From positions 1 to 37,603 of the forward strand of contig NZ_AMXD01000023.1 in assembly GCF_000310185.1 (NCBI RefSeq): a stretch of 37,603 bases of DNA, given 5' to 3'. The notes beneath the pieces are model-generated. The model was not told the origin of the DNA. It ran no database searches and worked only from the letters and a program-made list of their open reading frames with translations. The position numbers were made by a program, and so were the translations under genes. Below, piece by piece: positions 1 to 7,186 of this stretch. This DNA comes from Thauera aminoaromatica S2 (GTDB lineage Bacteria > Pseudomonadota > Gammaproteobacteria > Burkholderiales > Rhodocyclaceae). The first letter of the stretch is position 1. Each line of letters begins with the position of its first letter.

Positions 1-1
1 A

Positions 2-871
2 CTCGCCCGCCGTGGTGCGCAGGCGGCCGCGCGGGCGCTGGCGCGGGCGCGCGGCGAGCTCGCCGATCCACGCCCCTGGTTCGAAGCGCCGCTGCGCTTC
101 CACCACGGCATCGCCCTGCCCGCGCCGGAACTTCACGCCGAGGCCCTGCTCTTCGCCGCACGCCGCCTCTTCGCCAGCCTTGCCGCCTGGCTCGATGCCC
201 GCCACGCGGCAGTCGACCGCTTCCGCCTGCGTTTCGGCCACGGCTCGCGACCGCCCACCGAACTCGAGTTCGCGCTCGGCCGCCCAAGCCGCGACGAGGG
301 GCACTTCGCCCTGATCGTGCGCGAACGCCTGGCCATGCTCGAGCTGTCCGCCGAGGTCGACTCGATCACCCTGTGTGCGGAAAGCCCCGTGGCTGCCGAC
401 CCGCGCGCCCGGGACCTGTTCGGCGATCCTGCCCAGGCCGGAGAGGACGCCGCCCTGCTGCTTGCCCGCCTGCAGGCGCGACTTGGCGAGGAATGCGTGC
501 AGCGCCTGGATCTTCGCGCCGATCACCGTCCCGAAGCCGCCTGGCGAAACACCGTGCCCTCCGCACAGGCGACCACTGCACGCGCCGGCCGCGACGCCGC
601 TGCGGGGCCGGCCTCGACACGGACGGCATCGCCGCCGCCACGCACGACAGCAGGCCTGCGCCCGCTCTGGCTGCTGCCCGCGCCGCGTCCGATCTCCGCT
701 CCCCGCTATACCCTGCTCGGCGCCGCCGAACGCATCGAGACCGGCTGGTGGGACGGCATGCCGGTCCGTCGCGACTACTACCTCGCGCGCGATGCCGACA
801 ACGTCCTGTGCTGGATCTTCGAGAGCCTGGATGCGCCGGGGCAGTGGTTCGTGCATGGGTATTTCGGCTGA
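2..871 (+). CDS. imuB: ImuB-type Y-family DNA polymerase homologue, C-terminal part (5' truncated)
   Basis: The frame is open from base 2 with no start in view and stops at 871, leaving about 289 codons. The visible part is the little-finger and C-terminal region of the Y-family-like ImuB proteins. Its landmarks are a PAPELHAEALLFAARRLF stretch, a PTELEFALGRPSRDEGHF stretch and an RERLAMLELSAEVDSITL stretch, followed by a low-complexity linker and a C-terminal tail (RPISAPRYTLLGAAERIETGW, split here for length, then YYLARDADN). ImuB is the catalytically dead bridging subunit of the ImuA-ImuB-DnaE2 mutasome in SOS mutagenesis. The catalytic palm lies off the left edge, so an active DinB-like enzyme cannot be excluded. 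No dnaE2 follows within the window; the next plus-strand gene is an unrelated membrane protein. Confidence 0.7.
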   Translation, partial: LARRGAQAAARALARARGELADPRPWFEAPLRFHHGIALPAPELHAEALLFAARRLFASLAAWLDARHAAVDRFRLRFGHGSRPPTELEFALGRPSRDEGHFALIVRERLAMLELSAEVDSITLCAESPVAADPRARDLFGDPAQAGEDAALLLARLQARLGEECVQRLDLRADHRPEAAWRNTVPSAQATTARAGRDAAAGPASTRTASPPPRTTAGLRPLWLLPAPRPISAPRYTLLGAAERIETGWWDGMPVRRDYYLARDADNVLCWIFESLDAPGQWFVHGYFG

Positions 872-933
872 AGACGCCGGTCCCGATCACGGTGCCGGAG
901 CCCGCGACGAGGGCGGCGCGAGCCGGGACGGAG

Positions 934-1025
934 GATCGCCACTCGCGTCGCTCCCAGCGGGGTCCGAAGCTGCATCGTGCTGCGGTAACGTGCCGATTTT
1001 CGTGGGAGCGACGCAAGTCGCGATC
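934..1025. repeat. REP-like inverted pair (two hairpin units head to head)
   Basis: Two 23-nt arms, 934-956 and 1003-1025, form an imperfect inverted repeat. The right arm contains GCGAC-GCAA-GTCGC, a small hairpin with a GNRA-type GCAA loop, preceded by GGGA. The left arm, read on the minus strand, has a GCGA loop and one stem mismatch. The same core recurs at 11185-11210, and a covarying version is at 12818-12900. The pair lies between the imuB-like stop and the start of the membrane protein gene, a typical extragenic position for REP/BIME elements. Confidence 0.7.
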
Positions 1026-1124
1026 ACGACGACGCGCGAGCGCGTGACGGGAACTGCAGGGGCGCGGGGCTGTGCGCGTAGTACACTTCCCGGGCTCCGA
1101 ACCTTTTCCACCGCCTCCATTCCC

Positions 1125-1709
1125 ATGCCCGAGCCTTCCTCTTCCGTCACCGTTTCCGCTGAAACCCGCGCCCGCCCCCTGCCGGGCGACCTCGACCGGC
1201 GCCGCGCGCTGTTCGCGCTGCTGGTATGCGTGGTCGCGCTGCCTGCATCGTGGCTGTTGTTCAGCCAGCTCGAGCGCCTGTGGCCGGAGATCGTGCGCCT
1301 GGAGGGGCTCGGCTTCCTCGCGGCGGCCACCCTGCTCGGCGGCGTGATGGCGATCGGCCCGCTCGCTGCGGCGCTCGGCTTCCTGATCGCGGTGTGGTTC
1401 GGGGTGCGCAGCGTCTACAGCGCGCGCAGCCTCGCCACGCCGCTGCTCGACCGCGTCATCGTCGGCGCCGGGCTGCTGGTTTGGTTCATGCCCGCGCTGG
1501 CGGCGATCGCACAGGCGGTGCGCGCGCTGACCACAGGGCGGATCCACTTCGTGCGCCCGCCGCGCGACTACCTCCTCGCCACCGATCCGATCGCCTTCTG
1601 GCAGGGCGTCGGCTTCTGGCTGATCATCGCGGGGCTCGCCGGCTTCCTCGCCTGGCGCTACTGGCAGCCGAAGCTGTTCCCGGCGCACGACGCCGCCCCC
1701 GAGGCCTGA
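1125..1709 (+). CDS. Small integral membrane protein of unknown function (194 aa)
   Basis: I do not recognise this family. The frame is open far upstream, but the ATG at 1125 (MPEPSSSVTV) is the sensible start: the DNA before it is REP repeat, and the cytoplasmic-looking N-terminus leads straight into membrane segments. Hydrophobic stretches lie at about residues 28-47, 62-92, 111-130 and 158-178, suggesting four membrane helices. A basic loop at about 134-150 contains GRIHFVRPPRDY, and a W-rich end (FLAWRYWQPKLF) is followed by a short acidic tail. No catalytic motif is visible. It is convergent with the M61 peptidase gene. Confidence 0.65.
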   Translation: MPEPSSSVTVSAETRARPLPGDLDRRRALFALLVCVVALPASWLLFSQLERLWPEIVRLEGLGFLAAATLLGGVMAIGPLAAALGFLIAVWFGVRSVYSARSLATPLLDRVIVGAGLLVWFMPALAAIAQAVRALTTGRIHFVRPPRDYLLATDPIAFWQGVGFWLIIAGLAGFLAWRYWQPKLFPAHDAAPEA

Positions 1710-1761
1710 ACGCGACCTGCCGCCGCGGGCGCGCCTGGCCGTGCGTGCCCGCTCCGTCACA

Positions 1762-1801
1762 CCTTGCCGTCGTCCGCGGCTGCGCCTCGCGCACGGCAAG
1801 G
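1762..1801. terminator. Possible hairpin between convergent genes
   Basis: CCTTGCCGT at 1762-1770 and ACGGCAAGG at 1793-1801 are perfect 9-bp inverted arms with a 22-nt GC-rich loop. They lie in the 99-bp gap between two convergent genes (stops at 1709 and 1809). No U-tract follows on either strand, so this is at best a Rho-assisted or stabilising hairpin. Confidence 0.3.
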
Positions 1802-1808
1802 CGGCGCA

Positions 1809-3656
1809 TCACCCCCCCAACCAACCCCGCCGCAGCTTCGCTGCCGCGCTATCGGCGCGCGGCGCCAGCTTGAGCTCCTGGCGCTCGGCAGGCGGTGCAG
1901 CGAGCACCGCACGGAAGCTCATCAGCTCGTCGCGACGGAAGAGATGCAGTTCCACCTCGTCGCCCGCACCACGACGGGCGAGCAGATCCTCCAGCCCCTT
2001 GGCGCTGGAGATCCTCAGCCCGTCGAGCGCGATCAGCACGTCCCCGGCCGAGACGCCCGCCGCCTGCGCCGGACCGTCGTCGTACACATTGGCGACCTTC
2101 GCCTCGCCACTGCCCCCGCCGAGCTTCATCCCGAGCACCGGCGCGGTCCCCGCCGCCTCGGCGCGCAGGCTCACGCCGAAGGGACGCAGCAGGCGCGCCA
2201 GCGGCAGATCCTCGCAGCCGTCCACCGCCTTCTGCAGCCATTTCGCCAGGCGCGCGCCGAGGCGTTCGCCGCCCGCGTCGCGCACCGCGGCGAAGATGCC
2301 ATCCTCCGGCACGCCCACGCCGGTGAGGCCGTGGCGCCGCCACAGCAGCCGCATCACGTCGTCCAGGCTGGCCGCACCCTCGCTGCCCGCGCGCAGCTGC
2401 AGGTCGAGCGCGAGCGCGATCAGCGCACCCTTGGCGTAGTAGCTGACGATGGCATTGGGTGCGTTCTCGTCCTGGCGGTAGTACTTGGTCCACGCGTCGA
2501 AGGAGGACTCCGCCACGCTCTGCTTGAGCCGGCCGCTGCCGCGCAAGACGTTGGCGATGGTCTTGCCGAGCAGCCCCAGGTAGTCATCGATGCCGATCAC
2601 GCCGCTGCGCACCAGGGCGAGGTCGTCGTAATACGAGGTGAAGCCCTCGAAGGCCCACAGCAGCCGGGTGTGGTTCTCGCGCGCGAGATCGTAGGGCGTG
2701 AACGCCACCGGCTTGATGCGCTTGACGTTCCAGGTGTGGAAATACTCGTGGCTGCACAGGCCGAGGAAGCTCTTGTAGCCGTCGGGCAGACCCTCCATGC
2801 CCTTCCACGGCAGCTCGGCGCGGCTGCAGATCAGCGCGGTCGAGGCGCGATGCTCCAGCCCGCCGTAGCCCTCTCCCACCACCATGGTCAGGAAGGCGTA
2901 ATAGTCCACCGGCGCCGGCGTGCCGAAGAGCGCGATCTGCCATTCGCACACCCGGCGCAGGTCGGCGCACAGGCGCTCGAGGTCGCAGTCGTGGCGGCCG
3001 GTGAGGGCGATGTCGTGCGGCACGCCCGCGGCCTCGAAGCGTGCCAGCGTGAAACGGCCCATCTCGACCGGGTGGTCGATGAGCTCGTCGTAGTCCGCGG
3101 CGCGGAAGCGGCCGAAGCGGCAGGCCTGGCCCGGGTGGCCGTGCTCGGGCGGCAGCGCGGTGACGAGCTTCCAGTCGCGCCCGCAGTCGCCCTCGGGGCG
3201 TTCGATGGTCACCACGCAAGGTGCTTCGGTACGCCCCGCCACCGCGAGGAAGACGCTCGTGCCGTTGAAGAAGCCGTGTGTGGTGTCGAGATGGGCGGTG
3301 CGCACCGACAGGTCCCAGGCATAGACCTCGTAATGCACGCTCAGCACGCGCGCGCCCGGCACCGCAGCCGCGCGCCAGGTGTGCTTGTCGAGCTTCTCCA
3401 GCGCGCAGGGCTCGCCGTCGGCCTCGGCACGCAGGCGCACGATGTTGCGCGCGAACTCGCGGATCATGTAGCTGCCCGGGATCCACGCCGGCAGGCTGAA
3501 GACCTGCCCCGCGGGGTCGGGCTCGGCCACCGTGCAGCTCACCTCGAAGAGGTGGGCGCCGGGGTTCGCCGGGCGGATGCGGTATTCGACCGCGGGCGGC
3601 GGACGGTCATGGAGCGCCGACGCGGCGGCGGACAAGCGGGTGGAACGGGCGGACAT
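1809..3656 (-). CDS. M61 family metallopeptidase with C-terminal PDZ domain
   Basis: This is a zinc aminopeptidase-like protein of family M61 (glycyl aminopeptidase group), 615 residues from the ATG at 3656. The N-terminal beta domain contains the family landmark AWIPGSYMIREFARN. The zinc site HEYFHTW has H303, E304 and H307, and the third ligand is probably E337 in AFEGFTSYYDD. GGLEHR lies upstream of the zinc site. The PDZ domain near the C-terminus has GVSAGDVLIALDGLRISS. The frame extends upstream to 3758, but those 34 residues look unlike the family, and a GGAG motif lies about 9 nt before the ATG at 3656. No signal peptide is visible, so it is probably cytoplasmic. The physiological substrate is unknown for most members. 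Confidence 0.9.
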   Translation of the reverse strand: MSARSTRLSAAASALHDRPPPAVEYRIRPANPGAHLFEVSCTVAEPDPAGQVFSLPAWIPGSYMIREFARNIVRLRAEADGEPCALEKLDKHTWRAAAVPGARVLSVHYEVYAWDLSVRTAHLDTTHGFFNGTSVFLAVAGRTEAPCVVTIERPEGDCGRDWKLVTALPPEHGHPGQACRFGRFRAADYDELIDHPVEMGRFTLARFEAAGVPHDIALTGRHDCDLERLCADLRRVCEWQIALFGTPAPVDYYAFLTMVVGEGYGGLEHRASTALICSRAELPWKGMEGLPDGYKSFLGLCSHEYFHTWNVKRIKPVAFTPYDLARENHTRLLWAFEGFTSYYDDLALVRSGVIGIDDYLGLLGKTIANVLRGSGRLKQSVAESSFDAWTKYYRQDENAPNAIVSYYAKGALIALALDLQLRAGSEGAASLDDVMRLLWRRHGLTGVGVPEDGIFAAVRDAGGERLGARLAKWLQKAVDGCEDLPLARLLRPFGVSLRAEAAGTAPVLGMKLGGGSGEAKVANVYDDGPAQAAGVSAGDVLIALDGLRISSAKGLEDLLARRGAGDEVELHLFRRDELMSFRAVLAAPPAERQELKLAPRADSAAAKLRRGWLGG

Positions 3657-3710
3657 CGGCAGGCTCCGGCGGAACTCGTCTGGAAGAGGTCCAATCGTAA
3701 CCGCATGGCC

Positions 3711-3756
3711 GGGCGCCGGGGAGGCGACAGAGGTGGGCAGCGATCTCCCGGCGCCC
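3711..3756. repeat. GC-rich inverted repeat between the accessory operon and the M61 gene
   Basis: GGGCGCCGGG at 3711-3720 and CCCGGCGCCC at 3747-3756 are perfect 10-bp arms separated by 26 nt. The element lies in the 173-bp gap between the stop of the large accessory gene (3830) and the start of the M61 gene (3656). It lacks a U-tract. It could slow transcription leaving the accessory operon or mark the edge of inserted DNA. Confidence 0.4.
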
Positions 3757-3829
3757 AACGGCGAACGCCCGGCGTGACGGCCGCGATCCGCGGATACCCG
3801 TCATCCCCATGGATCGATTACCGTGCGCA

Positions 3830-6800
3830 TCACGCGAACGACTGATAGGTTCCTTCGAACTCGATGATGATCGACCGGAGTCCGCTCAGATCGAGCTCAC
3901 TGTTGTACTCCCGGGGAATTCGGATTGACCACTGACAGAACGGCCCGATCATTTGTCGCTGCGCGTCCAGGAACCCGCCGGTCAGCACGGGCGCTGGTGT
4001 CGCCGCTGATGCGCTGGTAACGGTGCCCGTCTCGGGTCTTGCTGCGGCCGCCGCACCTGCCGAAAGTGTCGTGCCATCGGGGGAGAGCGCACGTGCATCG
4101 TAGCGGTACTCGTGATGCACTTTTTGATGATTGACGGTGACCGGCACGTCGCTGGCGGTCACGATCGTCTCTACGCCGGGATGCGTAAACTGAATCACGT
4201 GAATGTTGTCCTTGGTCCTCATCCCGAGCGCGCACGCTCGAATGGCGGAGAGGCGGACGTTGGCCATTCCCGGGAAGTGTGTATGGTCGGTGTTGGTGTC
4301 TTTTCGCGCCGGAAGAATCGACACCAGTCCCTCGTTGCCGTTCATCAGCATTGCGAACAGCAGGGGGTTCCGCGCTTTTGTAAACTCGATTCGGCAGGAG
4401 TTGCCCATGGGGACAAAAGCTTGAATGGTCGAAAGCCGCTTGTTCTCCTCTTTCAGTCGTCCGACGATGAAGTCGATCAACGCGGCTCTGAACGCGGTCG
4501 AGTTGATGTTGTCGGGCCGCTGCGAGCCAGCCATCAACTGCCGAAGCACGTCGATGAACACATCCTTGTTGCTCAAGGTGTGCATCGTGAATGCGCGGCT
4601 CGCCAGGTACAGCGTCTCCACACACTGCTCGCGCGCGTGACGCCACAACGCGCTGCTGAACGCGGCCATCTGCGGCAGGCTGAGACCGGCCTGACTGACC
4701 CGCCAACTTTCGGTCTTGCTCTTGGCCGACCTTATGGCATCCGTCTGCGATCGCAGGTAGCACAATTCGGTAAGCGCGTCGTTGTACTCGGCAATCTTGG
4801 CATTCCGCGTCGCGACCAGTTCGATGTAGTGCGCCAGATCGTCGCTTAATTTCTGCGCTGTCGGACACTTGCTGAAGAAGTCGGCGCAGATCGCATCAAC
4901 CTGCCTGCGCGTGGCCATCAGGCGGCCTTGCTCGGTTCCGTCGGCGCTGATCAGTCCGTCACTGGCCTGCTTCAATCCGGTGAAGTCGGTGACTTCATTG
5001 GACAAGGACAGCACCTGACGGCTGAGATACGAACGATTCACCGTAGTGCCGTTGTCGGTCGCGACCTCGTTGGCAGTCTTCGAGATCAAATCGCCGGCCT
5101 GGCCTGCAACGAGCGGTATCGCGAAGGCAGGCGCCTCAGGGTTGATGAAGGCCAGCTGACCGATGGCGGACAACAGGGCTGCGGGCGTAAGGCCTGTGCC
5201 GATCGTGACTTCATTTTCAAAATCGGTGAACTTCCTGATCAAGTGCACCGAGCCATCGGCGCGGTTCGCCTCGAACTGCTGAACGGACTTCAGGGCCGCA
5301 TTGACCTTGGAGACGCTGTCGGCTACGTCCGCCTCGAGCGCCGTCAATGTGCGGCTCTGACTCTCCGAGAGGTTGCCGAGAAAGCCGGCTCGCTCCTGCG
5401 CGTTCTTCAGCGCGCCTGCCAAGGCGCCGTGCGTCTGCTCTATGGCGCTGTATTCTGCGACCACCTCGGTCAGATCCGGCTGATAGCGGTCGATCGACCC
5501 AAGCGCGACGAAATCATGATCGTGCCCGAACAGGTTCCGCCCCTGTCGAAGCGACTCCAGCGTCATCGTCGCCGCTGCAGCAAGGTCGGCCTCCTTGCGC
5601 TCCGTAGCCATCCGGACAATCCATGACAGGGTTGCCTGCAGGCTGCCGAGCGCTTCGCAGGTCTCGTTGGTGTTCGCATGAACGTTCGTGAAGAGAAAAC
5701 GTTCGCGGCAACGCTCGAAGACCATGGGCAGAAGATCCCCGCTCAGTTGCAACGCAAGCGATCTGTCATCGACGATCGACCAGCAGCCGGGATAGTTTGA
5801 CGCGGGACTGATGCCTACACGTGTGGGCGGCGTCGCAACGGGCCTCGCGCCTTGCGCAGGGCGATTGGTATTGTTGGCGCCGACCTGCCCGCTTTGCCCC
5901 GGACCAAATCCGCGCCCTCGGATGTCCAAGCCGCCATTGACGGCGCCATACCGGGGATCTACGGGTGCGGGCCCGCCTGGTGTTCCCGCTTTTCCGAACG
6001 TCTGCTCCGCCGGCAGCGCTTGCCCATCTGCCCCGTTCGCATCGATGGGCGTATGAATCTCATTCCACGAGCCCCACACTTTGGCGCGAGTCCACACTGC
6101 CCAGATATTCGCGATCGTTCCTTCGAAGGCCGCCTGCTCGGCCTCCACGCGAATGATCTGGTACGTCTTCGGGTCGACGGATGGAACTGCCGGCGGGCGG
6201 AGCGCGCCAATGGCGATCGTGCCAGGGCTGCCGGCAACTCCGCCGTAACCCGGAAGTCCGCAGACACCGCCGCCGCCGCTGTCGGCGCCGTTCTGGTGCC
6301 CATCCGGATCCCTGCCGCCCATGAAAGCGAGGAAATTGGGCTTGTAGCGCAGCGAGTCCATTTTGGGCGTACCGCCGTTTCCACCGTTGCCGCCGATTCC
6401 GGGTGATGCTCCGTTGCCGCCGATGCCACCCGCAACCGACAGGCTCATGCCTGACATCGGAAAATCAAACCCCAGAAAATTCAGCGAAATGGTTCCGCCG
6501 TCGCCACCTGCCCCGCCGTTTCCACCGTGACCGCCACAGCCTCCAGCGCCCCCACGTGCCGACTCCGAATCGTTGTCATCCAGGTTGTCGATCCCGTTTC
6601 CGCCGCGTCCGCCAGGCTGGCCCTTCCCTCCGTTGCCGCCGAGGCCCCCACTGGCATCGAGGACCAACTGCGGTCCCCGAACCAGTCGATCGCACCAGAT
6701 CGTGATCGAGCCCCCCTCGCCCCCCTTGCCACCATCCCCGCCCGGTTGACCGTTCGACCCAACGCCTCCTTCGTGCCGCCCTGGTTGTCCGTCCTGTCCC

Positions 6801-7180
6801 GCGGTCGCCGCCATTGGTTCTGTGCCGGCGGTCGTCTGGCCTCCGCTGCACCCATCCTTGCCACGACAACCGCTTACATCGATTCCCCCGTAATTGCCTG
6901 GGTTCAATGGGTCGGGCAGGAACTCCAGGCGCCGGCAGACGATCGTTACCTGCCGTCCGGGCAAGGTGATCACGCCTTCAACCACCACCTCGTCGCCATA
7001 GACCGTCAGATTGGTGGTCGCCGCAACGGTCCTCTCGTTCAGGACGTGACGCCTTGCCGTCAGCACCTGCTGCATCGCGACTGAATCGCCCGCCGCCGCG
7101 GGAACCAGAATCTCCGAATAGTAGGGGTCGAAAGGCGTTTCGCTGGTGGATGCAGGCGAAGTGCATTCGGTCGTGTTCAT
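3830..7180 (-). CDS. Large glycine-rich / coiled-coil protein with Tc-toxin-A-like C-terminus (candidate toxin or adhesin component)
   Basis: This 1116-residue protein has no signal peptide and no family I can name with certainty. Residues 1-95 look beta-rich. Residues about 97-326 alternate short beta segments (GSITIWCDRL, GGTISLNFLGFDF, GTIAIGAL) with glycine-rich runs such as GGNGGKGQPGGRGGNG, and further glycine-rich sequence runs to about 435. Residues about 470-640 and 705-920 are mostly helical with coiled-coil character. Between them lies an uncharged stretch (about 662-700: LTPAALLSAIGQLAFINP, then FAIPLVAGQAG). The last 150 residues are beta-like: HFPGMANVRLSAIRACALGM and the terminal GPFCQWSIRIPREYN match the pattern (YPGHY-RRIK-, GPF-W-LELP-EF) I know from the TcB-binding end of TcA subunits. 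It follows the coiled-coil gene by 6 nt, with a GAGGTGA Shine-Dalgarno overlapping that gene's end. A pore-forming or delivery function is inference. Confidence 0.8.
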   Translation of the reverse strand: MNTTECTSPASTSETPFDPYYSEILVPAAAGDSVAMQQVLTARRHVLNERTVAATTNLTVYGDEVVVEGVITLPGRQVTIVCRRLEFLPDPLNPGNYGGIDVSGCRGKDGCSGGQTTAGTEPMAATAGQDGQPGRHEGGVGSNGQPGGDGGKGGEGGSITIWCDRLVRGPQLVLDASGGLGGNGGKGQPGGRGGNGIDNLDDNDSESARGGAGGCGGHGGNGGAGGDGGTISLNFLGFDFPMSGMSLSVAGGIGGNGASPGIGGNGGNGGTPKMDSLRYKPNFLAFMGGRDPDGHQNGADSGGGGVCGLPGYGGVAGSPGTIAIGALRPPAVPSVDPKTYQIIRVEAEQAAFEGTIANIWAVWTRAKVWGSWNEIHTPIDANGADGQALPAEQTFGKAGTPGGPAPVDPRYGAVNGGLDIRGRGFGPGQSGQVGANNTNRPAQGARPVATPPTRVGISPASNYPGCWSIVDDRSLALQLSGDLLPMVFERCRERFLFTNVHANTNETCEALGSLQATLSWIVRMATERKEADLAAAATMTLESLRQGRNLFGHDHDFVALGSIDRYQPDLTEVVAEYSAIEQTHGALAGALKNAQERAGFLGNLSESQSRTLTALEADVADSVSKVNAALKSVQQFEANRADGSVHLIRKFTDFENEVTIGTGLTPAALLSAIGQLAFINPEAPAFAIPLVAGQAGDLISKTANEVATDNGTTVNRSYLSRQVLSLSNEVTDFTGLKQASDGLISADGTEQGRLMATRRQVDAICADFFSKCPTAQKLSDDLAHYIELVATRNAKIAEYNDALTELCYLRSQTDAIRSAKSKTESWRVSQAGLSLPQMAAFSSALWRHAREQCVETLYLASRAFTMHTLSNKDVFIDVLRQLMAGSQRPDNINSTAFRAALIDFIVGRLKEENKRLSTIQAFVPMGNSCRIEFTKARNPLLFAMLMNGNEGLVSILPARKDTNTDHTHFPGMANVRLSAIRACALGMRTKDNIHVIQFTHPGVETIVTASDVPVTVNHQKVHHEYRYDARALSPDGTTLSAGAAAAARPETGTVTSASAATPAPVLTGGFLDAQRQMIGPFCQWSIRIPREYNSELDLSGLRSIIIEFEGTYQSFA

Positions 7181-7186
7181 GACGTT

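Noticed and set aside
3656-3758. Longer start for the M61 peptidase at 3758
   Set aside because: The extra 34 residues are not family-like and the ATG at 3656 has a better ribosome-binding site.
1764-3845. A 693-codon plus-strand open frame antisense to the M61 peptidase gene
   Set aside because: Low-complexity Arg/Ala/His-rich translation with no motif. The opposite strand encodes a complete M61 peptidase.
6205-6892. Short DNA repeats that could be taken for a minisatellite or CRISPR-like array
   Set aside because: They are irregular and codon-phased, and encode GGxGG runs; there are no constant repeats with unique spacers.
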